Shown here: positions 8,001-11,941 of the stretch, one piece after another
Position numbering within the stretch: the stretch's first letter is position 1
How the letters are laid out: each line of letters opens with the position of its first letter
Translations under genes and position numbers: made by a program
Assembly: GCA_017609795.1 (NCBI GenBank)
Contig: JAFCDH010000020.1
Coordinates: 25,166-37,106, forward strand
DNA length: 11,941 nt
Source of the DNA: Candidatus Pacearchaeota archaeon
GTDB taxonomy: Archaea; Nanobdellota; Nanobdellia; Pacearchaeales; GW2011-AR1
Direction of reading: 5' to 3'
Notes under the pieces: generated by a model
Database searches by the model: none
What the model was told of the DNA's origin: nothing
Seen by the model: only the letters and a program-made list of their open reading frames with translations

Positions 8001-8678
8001 GTGCTTTTCAATTTTAGGCACATCTTTTGCCAATTTGTTATTAATTACAAAATTCTTTACAAATTTATCATCTATAAGAAAATTAGCCCCTGGGCCCATC
8101 TTTTTCAACATCTTCTTTTTCTGCAATTTAATTTCTTTTTGTTCATTTAAAATCTTTCCAAAAGATTTCAATTGTTTTTCAATTTTTTGAATTTTTTTAG
8201 AATCTCTTTCATTGTCAATCTCTTTTTTCAAATCATTTAATTTTTCATTAATTTTTTTATGAAAAGGAGTCTGGACAAATCCTTTTGAACCTTTTTTAGC
8301 TTTTCCTTGAATCTTTGCTTTTAAAGCATTCATCTCTTTTTCAATCTCAGGTATATAAGAAACATTATTTAATTTAGAACGAATGGCTCTTGCTTCTGCC
8401 TCATAACCTTTAGTATAAAGATTATTTAATTCTTCTTTAAACTGCTCTAATCTATCAACCCCTTTTGCAAAAACCTCAAAATCTTTTTTAAGAACAGCAG
8501 TTTGAGTATTTTTCTTCTTTTTTGTTATTGCCTTCTTTTTTTTAGATATAGATTTTTTAGCTTTACTTATGGATTTCTTAGCTTTATCTATAGATTTCTC
8601 AGTCTTATCTATGAATTTTTTTGATTTTTCAATCTTGTGCTTTTTTTCTGCTTCTGCTTTTCTTTTATCTATTTTCAT
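5085..8678 (-). CDS. Giant lysine/glutamate-rich coiled-coil protein, unknown function
   Basis: The 1197-aa product has no catalytic motif, signal peptide or membrane segment that I can see, so it is probably cytoplasmic. The N-terminus has five heptads (residues 23-57) rich in lysine. Residues ~60-165 are mixed helical. Two copies of a ~41-residue module ending PGxxxLIDDKF follow (166-206 and 223-263), and continuous K/E/R/L-rich coiled coil runs from ~270 to the end, with few prolines or glycines. It ends in DLEIERKAKELFK. The start at ATG 8678 is supported by GGTGATG two bases upstream. A TATA-like AATATAAAA lies ~25-30 bases before that. The neighbour upstream (8837-10090) is a membrane protein with a lysine-rich cytoplasmic tail. 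A structural or scaffold role (filament, chromosome or envelope organisation) is possible but unproven. Low-complexity composition makes similarity searches unreliable; SMC-like hits would be compositional, as no Walker motifs are present. Confidence 0.9.
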   Translation of the reverse strand: MKIDKRKAEAEKKHKIEKSKKFIDKTEKSIDKAKKSISKAKKSISKKKKAITKKKKNTQTAVLKKDFEVFAKGVDRLEQFKEELNNLYTKGYEAEARAIRSKLNNVSYIPEIEKEMNALKAKIQGKAKKGSKGFVQTPFHKKINEKLNDLKKEIDNERDSKKIQKIEKQLKSFGKILNEQKEIKLQKKKMLKKMGPGANFLIDDKFVKNFVINNKLAKDVPKIEKHLEDLRGVLNQQKKEEKQKKELLSRIDPGVSYLIDDKFDFTLREIKSILSNKLKRKELEIKQQLQEDLKMRKKDFQLKYQALENKFDEKYENKVKFCLEKEIKKRFNEALKERINTLKKKLEREALRKLKEKEEKLILNEKAKIKELEKEQARVKKKLALEMLKKITNEKDRLKVLMSSKEIKDLGKRKNKLQRQLRKEASKKLAERREELKKDLEEKLNKGFVEEKKRLKELLERKKTKELDDIEKKLRKQFALQASQQIERERDILRIKDEKSKAEIRKQRDFLKNRANNLEAEIIKRKEMLKNKEKEVDVDLEKKKSILKAKQEASRAEIKQIMDLLDSRQTELNHKIKTEDEFLSGKEEKIRRKLVSDFNRKLLEQKQVHQKEAEKKLKKFEQRKREILRDLDKKAEKELASKKRTLRKKEDKFLLDLSKEHERLKEEINREKKREALFNVSKKESKEKEKRKLEAFKQKAERLSKKQYEASQRLEQQEKKLKDKLNSKVIRNLEIEKKQLKAKLSANSAKRLKAFRLRLKSKLELKLNNELIKERKKLAFESSKKISKEKAWLIGENNKLKAKLEDKRKSLAKREEELNKRIKQQNQALRQEEKDLRARIREKRISLEKDHNKLKTASEKQKTLLKEKEKQLKRKIQAQNKLLQRRIEREKTLSEQKIKRHNQLLEEKEKKLKEKLESENKRKLDEHEKELKQREDKIIDSLNKKRADLISGLNAEMKKRLDKQKKELKDKQEKILKKLTDKHDKLKAQMTAERKKELKEKQAEAKVKISKKKIADLKEKLKREFEFNRINLERTYGDKLIKEKRDLRKHFDHEIFTHRVRLNNRMYQHLTQEIKKVHKEHVTKKNKEKRRLEKVKNNLAKEKTMVSRIKNQLNSEIRKIRKSENVYKKQLMKKLDKEKKEAVKTAVAKQSNIIKRRLKDEFDDKLEDAIKMKKAEFAKKKANLDLEIERKAKELFK
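7890..8183 (-). repeat. Internal duplication in the coiled-coil protein (LIDDKF module)
   Basis: Residues 166-206 and 223-263 align without gaps at an offset of 57 residues and are identical at 20 of 41 positions. Both begin IEKxL, pass through LN-x-QK and QKK, and end PG-x-x-(F/Y)-LIDDKF. This is the only non-repetitive-looking motif in the protein and the best handle for finding relatives. Confidence 0.75.
8508..8612 (-). repeat. Five 21-base heptad repeats at the protein N-terminus
   Basis: Residues 23-57 split cleanly into IDKTEKS, IDKAKKS, ISKAKKS, ISKKKKA and ITKKKKN. Isoleucine marks each heptad, followed by a basic tail, resembling histone H1-like lysine-rich tails. Repeat units at the DNA level suggest expansion by slippage. 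Confidence 0.75.
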
Positions 8679-8836
8679 TTCATCACCTTTTTTTGTTTTA
8701 TATTATTTGATTTTTTTAAGTCTACAATCTCAATTAAGAGGTATTATCTGAGCATCTTAATCTCTTATTGCCTAGCTTAATCCCTCATAACTTCTCATCC
8801 CACGCTTATAAGATATTAATATTTTATTAGCCTAGT
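8679..8836. other. Intergenic region upstream of the coiled-coil gene
   Basis: This 158-base gap contains the ribosome-binding site GGTGATG (minus strand, 8687-8681), a TATA-like AATATAAAA near 8700-8710, and a possible hairpin (ATTAAGA...TCTTAAT, loop ~15). It also contains copy 2 of the 21-base motif at 8794-8814. No small ORF was convincing. Confidence 0.5.
8794..8814 (-). repeat. 21-base intergenic motif, copy 2
   Basis: On the minus strand the core is CTTATAAGCGTGGGA, followed by TGAG. It shares 18 of 21 positions with 4733-4753. It lies just after the stop of the membrane-protein gene and ~115 bases upstream of the coiled-coil start, so it could be a distal promoter for the latter or an end-of-transcript element for the former. 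Confidence 0.45.
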
Positions 8837-10090
8837 TTATTTTTCTTTATCCTTTCTCTTATCTAATTTCTTATCCAAAGAACTTGTATCATATCCTTTA
8901 GACTTCCATTCATTCACTTTTTTCTTAATATCTTCTACTTTAGGCATTTTAAATTTTGTTTCTAAACTTGAAGTATTATAACCTTGTTGCTTCCATTTTT
9001 TCAATTGTTGTTTTAATTGTCCTATTGTTTTCTTTTTCTTCACTTGTTTAAAATGCTTTACTCTTTTTTTATGAATTTCTTTTAATGCTTTTATTCTCTG
9101 TTTTTTTACTTTTCTAACTTCTCTTTTATATGTTCTTTTTTCAATAGTTGTTCTTAATCTAGGATAATCCACTCTTCCTTTTTGTTTAATTAATTCTCTT
9201 TGTTTCTTTAATTCAGAAACATATTGTCCTTGTAATTGCATTAATAATCTATCTTTATGAAGTATAGAATAAGCAAAAATAATCAAAAAAATCATGAAAA
9301 AAAATCCAAACATAATCAAGAATGCTAAGATAATATTATTAGACAAAAAATCAGAAGAAGGGCTCCATCCTGCTTCTTTTACTTTAAAAAACAAAGAAGA
9401 AGTTCCAACAGAATTTCCATACTTAATAGAAACAATTAAAATATAATTTCCAAGTTTTAGATTCTCAGAAAGATCAAACATTTTAGAATAAGCTAATTTT
9501 CCTTCAACTATTGTATTTTCTGCTTCAGAGATAAGTGTTTTTCCAGAGAAATCTTTAACAAGATATTCTAAATTAACCTCTGTTCTTCCAATACTAGCTA
9601 AATCAAAAATTGTAATCTGAGGAGTTAGTTTTTCTCCTAACTTCAAAATATCCCCTTTAAGTAAATTAATATTAGTATCAAACAAAACTTCTTTAGTTTG
9701 TACCTCAACTACGATGGGAATCTGTTTCATACTTTTTTCAGAATTAATTTCTAAATTTCCAACATAAACTCCTGGTTGAGCAGTTTTTGCATTAATATTC
9801 ACTTTAATAGAATGCTCTGTTTTTGGACCTAAATTAAAACTTTTTTGTCCAATAAGGACTAAATTATTTATATTATTTAGTTTAACTGAAAAATCTTGTG
9901 AAGTTGAATCTTTATTTAAAACATTAATATAATTAACAGAACCTCCACCCTCTACAATAGCTATTTTTAAAAATAAGCTGTCTACTTCAAAATCTCCTCC
10001 ATTTTCTGAATCAAATAATGGTTCTGCAACTACTACATTTAAAACAAAAATAATTACAAGTCCAAATATTATAAATTTTTTATTTATCAT
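8837..10090 (-). CDS. Single-pass membrane protein with extracellular beta-rich domain and basic cytoplasmic tail
   Basis: I choose ATG 10090 (417 aa): GGTGA lies eight bases before it, it overlaps the stop of the 53-aa gene (ATGA), and it places a signal peptide at the N-terminus. The upstream ATG at 10126 adds 12 basic residues in the reading frame but is less likely. Layout from ATG 10090: signal sequence INKKFIIFGLVIIFVLNVVVA (~2-22); extracellular beta-strand-rich region (~25-240) resembling Ig-like/NEW3-type adhesion domains (QDFSVKLNN, PGVYVGNLEIN, LKLGNYILIVSIKYG); one membrane helix (~252-276); then a ~140-residue K/R-rich cytoplasmic tail. The tail ends with two repeats, LKKWKQQGYNTSSLETKF and VNEWKSKGYDTSSLDKKL. 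The secreted part has no cysteine. Function is unknown; surface-layer or envelope anchoring is a guess. The basic tail could contact nucleic acid or the downstream coiled-coil protein. Confidence 0.85.
   Translation of the reverse strand: MINKKFIIFGLVIIFVLNVVVAEPLFDSENGGDFEVDSLFLKIAIVEGGGSVNYINVLNKDSTSQDFSVKLNNINNLVLIGQKSFNLGPKTEHSIKVNINAKTAQPGVYVGNLEINSEKSMKQIPIVVEVQTKEVLFDTNINLLKGDILKLGEKLTPQITIFDLASIGRTEVNLEYLVKDFSGKTLISEAENTIVEGKLAYSKMFDLSENLKLGNYILIVSIKYGNSVGTSSLFFKVKEAGWSPSSDFLSNNIILAFLIMFGFFFMIFLIIFAYSILHKDRLLMQLQGQYVSELKKQRELIKQKGRVDYPRLRTTIEKRTYKREVRKVKKQRIKALKEIHKKRVKHFKQVKKKKTIGQLKQQLKKWKQQGYNTSSLETKFKMPKVEDIKKKVNEWKSKGYDTSSLDKKLDKRKDKEK
8871..8986 (-). repeat. Two-copy W-(x)3-GY(N/D)TSSL protein repeat
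   Basis: The cytoplasmic tail of the membrane protein contains two ~22-residue units of pattern (K)-K-x-W-K-x-x-GY(N/D)TSSL-(D/E)-x-K, spaced 28 residues apart. The pattern suggests two short helical hairpins joined by a GY-TSS turn. Similar W...GYD...L units occur in other DPANN and euryarchaeal proteins as I recall them; I cannot verify that here. Confidence 0.65.
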
Positions 10091-10248
10091 TTTTTCTTCA
10101 CCTTTTTCAGCTTTCCCTTTAACCATAATTTATATTCTTTTTTTCTTCCAATATAAATTTTCTTAACCTTTCCTTTAGACCTATAACTTTGATAATAATA
10201 TGGACCAAAAACCTTATTTCCTCTTTTAATATATTTTTTATAAACCAT
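10087..10248 (-). CDS. Small basic 53-aa protein (KYIKRGNKVFGPYYYQSYR type)
   Basis: I read ATG 10248 to TGA 10087. The product is MVYKKYIKRGNKVFGPYYYQ followed by SYRSKGKVKKIYIG and a lysine-rich C-terminus. The pattern KYIxRxGKxxGPYYYxSYRxxGKVKxxYIG is a short beta-rich module I have seen in archaeal and bacterial small proteins (GPYYY...YLG type), possibly nucleic-acid-binding; the function is unknown. Its stop overlaps the membrane-protein start (ATGA), and GGTGA within its last codons is that gene's ribosome-binding site, so the two are translationally coupled. A promoter lies ~30 bases upstream and no Shine-Dalgarno is obvious, consistent with a leaderless or short-leader mRNA. Confidence 0.7.
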   Translation of the reverse strand: MVYKKYIKRGNKVFGPYYYQSYRSKGKVKKIYIGRKKEYKLWLKGKLKKVKKK

Positions 10249-10267
10249 TTTTTGATTTAATTCTTTT

Positions 10268-10294
10268 TCTTATTTATCTCTATAAATTTTTAAG
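10268..10294 (-). promoter_or_regulatory. Archaeal promoter of the 53-aa/membrane-protein pair
   Basis: The minus strand reads GGCTTAAAAATTTATAGAG then ATAAATAAG. The TATA-like ATTTATAG is ~35 bases before ATG 10248. It is nearly identical to the gyrase operon promoter at 4671-4699. Confidence 0.6.
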
Positions 10295-10436
10295 CCTTGC
10301 ATTTTTCTTCCTCAAAGCCTAATCTTATCACCTATAACATTATATTTTATGAGATTTCAGTATTTATTAAATCTTTTACCTATTATATAAATATGTAGAA
10401 TAACTTATTTAAATACTTTTTCATAGAAAAAATTGC

Positions 10437-10787
10437 TCATTTTTCAACTTTTTTTTCAGGTTTTTTAGTAATTTTTTCTTCTTTTATTTCCTCTTTTTTA
10501 ATCTCTTCTTTTTCAGGTTTCTTTTCTTTAATCTCTTCTTTTTCAGGTTTCTTTTCTTTAATCTCTTCTTTTTCAGGTTTCTTTTCTTTAATCTCTTCTT
10601 TTTCAGGTTTAGTTTTTTTAATCTTTTTTTCTCTTTTAACCCAATTAACTTTTTTGGGATCTCTTTTTAAGGCTAAATTTCTTCTACATTTACTAGAACA
10701 ATAATTAATACTTCTTCCATCAAAAGTAAACACAGTTAAACCTCTTGGTTCTTTATAATGTTTTTTACAAAATGAACATGTTGGCAT
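10437..10787 (-). CDS. rpl24e: Large-subunit ribosomal protein L24e with repetitive K/E/P tail
   Basis: L24e is a zinc-ribbon protein of the 50S subunit. Residues 1-56 hold the family domain: Cys4-X2-Cys7 (CSFC) and Cys30-X3-Cys34 (CSSKC) for zinc, a Y-C-S-S-K-C-R-R-N block, and LKRDPKKVNWVKR. Family members usually end at about 55-70 residues; this one has 116. The extra part is built from KPEKEEIKEK units and is probably disordered and solvent-exposed. It is third in the order L7Ae-S28e-L24e, which is a common archaeal arrangement; the usual following genes are not here. No Shine-Dalgarno lies close to ATG 10787; GAGG at ~10819-10822 is too far (about 31 bases). The leader is highly structured (see 10834-10922). 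Confidence 0.92.
   Translation of the reverse strand: MPTCSFCKKHYKEPRGLTVFTFDGRSINYCSSKCRRNLALKRDPKKVNWVKREKKIKKTKPEKEEIKEKKPEKEEIKEKKPEKEEIKEKKPEKEEIKKEEIKEEKITKKPEKKVEK
10501..10611 (-). repeat. 30-base tandem repeats in the L24e tail
   Basis: Three exact 30-base units (10501-10530, 10531-10560, 10561-10590) are followed by a fourth matching for 21 bases (10591-10611). Each encodes KPEKEEIKEK. Perfect identity of the units points to recent slippage or expansion, and the copy number may vary between strains or be miscounted by assembly. Confidence 0.92.
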
Positions 10788-10833
10788 TTTATTTTATTCT
10801 TGATTTTGACTTAACTTTCCTCGGAAAAGTTAA

Positions 10834-10922
10834 TTTTTGGCTCATAACCTTTTTCCAGAGAAAACTTTTATAGTTTTCTCGGCCAAAAAAATCTTTTTGA
10901 TTTTCTCTGGTCTAAAAAGGTT
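10834..10922 (-). ncRNA. Structured S28e-L24e intercistronic RNA with competing helices
   Basis: The 139-base gap after the S28e stop contains several complementary segments. An outer stem pairs 10914-10922 with 10846-10854 and 10901-10910 with 10855-10864 (19 bp, 3-base bulge). A hairpin pairs 10872-10880 with 10858-10866 (9 bp, 5-base loop). A further pairing joins 10882-10889 with 10834-10841 (8 bp). GAGAAAA at 10858-10864 can join either the outer stem or the hairpin, so the folds exclude each other. It could be a ribosomal-protein autoregulatory leader, a processing site or a terminator. The hairpin loop also contains CTATAAAAG, so a promoter is an alternative. Confidence 0.5.
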
Positions 10923-10926
10923 TGTT

Positions 10927-11223
10927 TTAACTAAAAGCCCCCCTTGAAATTTTTGTTTTAATTCTTCGAGCTTCAATTTGAGTTTCTCTTAACATTAAAA
11001 TATCTCTTTTTCTAACTGGGCCTTTAACATTTCTTCTCATAAGTTTCCCTTTATCAAAACCTTGCAAAATCCTACATTTAACTTGAGTAACTTCCCCTTT
11101 AGAGCCTGTTCTTCCTATAATCCCTTCAACAACTGCAGGAACTGCTGTCTCAGTTAATAAAGAAGAAGCTCCTCTAGAACCACTGCCTTGACCTTGTCTT
11201 ATTTTTTGAGTTTTGCTTCCCAT
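10927..11223 (-). CDS. rps28e: Small-subunit ribosomal protein S28e
   Basis: S28e is an OB-fold protein of the 30S subunit near the mRNA exit region. The family core is clear from ~residue 28: PAVVEGIIGRTGSKGEVTQV, then KCRILQGFDKGKLMRRNVKGPVRKRDILMLRET at ~48-80. At 98 aa it is longer than the usual ~65-75. It has a G/S/Q-rich N-terminal extension (MGSKTQKIRQGQGSGSRGAS) and a C-terminal extension (RRIKTKISRGAFS). Some of the N-terminal extension could be misassigned if a later start is used, but no internal ATG precedes the core. A TATA-like CTTATAAAATATA (minus strand, ~11285-11299) lies upstream. Confidence 0.94.
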   Translation of the reverse strand: MGSKTQKIRQGQGSGSRGASSLLTETAVPAVVEGIIGRTGSKGEVTQVKCRILQGFDKGKLMRRNVKGPVRKRDILMLRETQIEARRIKTKISRGAFS

Positions 11224-11284
11224 TTTATTTATTTTAAAATCACTTAAGTTATGTTATCATCTCTTCTCCATCTCATTTCCATCT

Positions 11285-11299
11285 TATTATATTTTATAA
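11285..11299 (-). promoter_or_regulatory. Candidate promoter of S28e
   Basis: The minus strand has TCTCTTATAAAATATA in the 99-base gap between L7Ae and S28e, ~65-75 bases upstream of ATG 11223. Just upstream, AGAGATTAAT occurs twice in tandem (~11300-11322). This suggests S28e can be transcribed separately from L7Ae. Confidence 0.4.
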
Positions 11300-11322
11300 G
11301 AGATTAATTTTAGAGATTAATA

Positions 11323-11640
11323 TTATTTATTTTGAGTTTTAATAAAAACTTCAAGATCTTTTTCTGCATCTCCAGGTTCAATTATACAAGCAGAAGCACA
11401 AGAAACATTTAATCCAACAGAAATTCCTAATTTTTCTTTTTTATCAGCCTCAACACAAGGAATATCCTTTTCTTTACATAAAATAGGGATATGCTGAACT
11501 ATCTCTTTAGGCTCAACATCTGCTCCATAAACAACTAATTTAGCTGTCCCTCTTTCAATTGCTTTTGTAACTTCGTTTGTACCTTTTTCAACTTTTCCAG
11601 TCTTTCTTGCCTTTTCAATTATCTCATATACAGAAACCAT
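11323..11640 (-). CDS. rpl7ae: Ribosomal protein L7Ae
   Basis: L7Ae binds kink-turns in 23S rRNA and, in archaea, is also the core protein of box C/D and H/ACA guide RNPs and of RNase P. The 105-aa product shows the family blocks GTNEVTKAIERGTAKLVVYG, ADVEPKEIVQHIPILCKEK (helix and strand after it), IPCVEADKKEKLGISVGL and a C-terminal SCASACIIEPGDAEKDL. It is slightly shorter than the usual ~115-125 aa but complete. GAGG five bases before ATG 11640 is a good ribosome-binding site. A TATA element lies only ~25 bases upstream, so a leaderless transcript is also possible. It heads the L7Ae-S28e-L24e cluster. Confidence 0.96.
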   Translation of the reverse strand: MVSVYEIIEKARKTGKVEKGTNEVTKAIERGTAKLVVYGADVEPKEIVQHIPILCKEKDIPCVEADKKEKLGISVGLNVSCASACIIEPGDAEKDLEVFIKTQNK

Positions 11641-11674
11641 TTTAGCCTCATATCATCAGTTAGTATTTATAAAA
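11641..11674 (-). promoter_or_regulatory. L7Ae promoter/leader with box C-like sequence
   Basis: The minus strand shows TATA-like TTTATAAATA (11673-11664), then CTGATGA (11659-11653), a short loop, GAGG (11649-11646) and ATG 11640. CTGATGA followed by GA could form the tandem G-A pairs of a kink-turn-like loop that hides the GAGG site, as known for autoregulated L7Ae leaders in other archaea. The supporting stem is only about two pairs, and initiation at this TATA would start near the ATG and leave the leader out. Confidence 0.35.
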
Positions 11675-11695
11675 AAAGAGGGTTTTTAAAGGTTT

Positions 11696-11941
11696 TCACT
11701 CTCTAGCGCTGTCCGGAAAGACATAAATTTCAATCTTTAACAAAAAAAAGCTAATTCCTAATTCAGTGGCTTCACCAACTGAATTACCCTTTTTATTATT
11801 AATAATCATTCTAATATTATATAAAACAGCATGCCAAGCAAATTCTCGTTTTTTCATATATTCTTTTTTACAACTAAGAGCAGTTATTTGTTTTTTCTTT
11901 AAAGAAAAATTTACAGATTCTACAATACTCCTCTGCCCCAT
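11696..11941 (-). CDS. DDE transposase, C-terminal part (continues beyond window)
   Basis: The frame is open to the window edge, so the Met at 11941 is not a reliable start. The sequence GQRSIVESVNFSLKKK...EFAWHAVLYNIRMIINN matches the end of IS4/IS5-type DDE transposases, where RxIVExVF/NFxLKRK carries the catalytic glutamate (Glu8 of the visible part) and a W/YNI block follows. After IINN the reading (KKGNSVGEATELG...) is no longer family-like and crosses an 8-bp inverted repeat and a GC-rich terminus, so the ORF end probably reads through the element's end. It is a partial gene here; whether the whole element is intact cannot be judged. Confidence 0.65.
   Translation of the reverse strand: MGQRSIVESVNFSLKKKQITALSCKKEYMKKREFAWHAVLYNIRMIINNKKGNSVGEATELGISFFLLKIEIYVFPDSARE
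11700..11720 (-). mobile_element. Candidate right terminus of the insertion sequence
   Basis: TCTAGCGCTGTCCGGAAAG on the plus strand is GC-rich against its surroundings and contains AGCGCT and TCCGGA, at the end of the transposase ORF. This is where an insertion-sequence terminal inverted repeat would sit. The matching left end is outside the window, so the call is tentative. Confidence 0.4.
11760..11785. repeat. 8-bp inverted repeat inside the transposase 3' region
   Basis: AATTCAGT (11760-11767) and ACTGAATT (11778-11785) flank a 10-base loop. It lies just past the conserved transposase region, so it may be a subterminal hairpin of the insertion sequence and not coding sequence. Confidence 0.5.

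Noticed and set aside
5085..8678. SMC/Rad50-like ATPase
   Set aside because: No Walker A, Walker B or signature motif at either end; similarity would only be from coiled-coil composition.
8569..8751. Plus-strand ORF of 60 codons
   Set aside because: It is antisense to the lysine-rich N-terminus of the coiled-coil gene; hydrophobicity is a by-product of composition.
10091..10126. Upstream start (ATG 10126) of the membrane protein
   Set aside because: It overlaps the 53-aa gene in another frame, lacks a good ribosome-binding site and puts 12 charged residues ahead of the signal peptide.
10501..10611. CRISPR array
   Set aside because: The repeats are contiguous with no spacers and lie in frame inside L24e.
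10741..10845. 34-codon minus-strand ORF starting just after the structured region and overlapping L24e
   Set aside because: The start follows the outer stem neatly, but the product resembles nothing, two-fifths overlaps L24e in another frame, and no ribosome-binding site supports it.

Overview
The window reads as low-GC archaeal DNA, most likely from a small-genome DPANN lineage (Woesearchaeota/Pacearchaeota-like). The evidence is archaeal/eukaryotic-type ribosomal proteins (L7Ae, S28e, L24e), archaeal TATA-type promoters, strong A/T and Lys/Glu codon bias, and very lysine-rich membrane and coiled-coil proteins. The lineage is inferred, not proven. Every supported gene lies on the minus strand, so gene order runs from high to low coordinates.

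Right end (11941 to about 10430): the C-terminal piece of a DDE-type transposase runs off the window edge. It is followed by the ribosomal cluster L7Ae (11640-11323), S28e (11223-10927) and L24e (10787-10437). L24e carries a long K/E/P tail built from perfect 30-nt DNA repeats. The S28e-L24e gap holds an unusually dense set of competing inverted repeats.

Middle (10250 to 5085): a 53-aa basic protein not previously called overlaps, through ATGA, a single-pass membrane protein with a secreted beta-rich domain and a lysine-rich cytoplasmic tail. A 1197-aa coiled-coil protein of unknown function follows.

Left part (5084 to 1): a gyrase operon of bacterial origin, gyrB then gyrA. The start of gyrB is rearranged. 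A LAGLIDADG endonuclease ORF (4655-3693) begins with the first ~25 residues of GyrB, fused in frame. Overlapping its stop codon is a second, complete GyrB N-terminus (ATG at 3703). In the shared core it keeps the same amino acids but changes the codon at 11 of 13 positions. This is best explained by an intron-less homing element that captured the native promoter and start codon and brought a replacement, cleavage-immune 5' gene segment. The replacement copy is joined to the gyrB body by a +1 frameshift at AGG-AGG-CGT-CCC-C, which has the layout of the bacterial prfB (RF2) programmed frameshift site. A one-base sequence error or a real lesion must be excluded first.

A solitary IS200/IS605-like hairpin lies upstream of the gyrB promoter. 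No tRNA, rRNA or CRISPR array was recognised.
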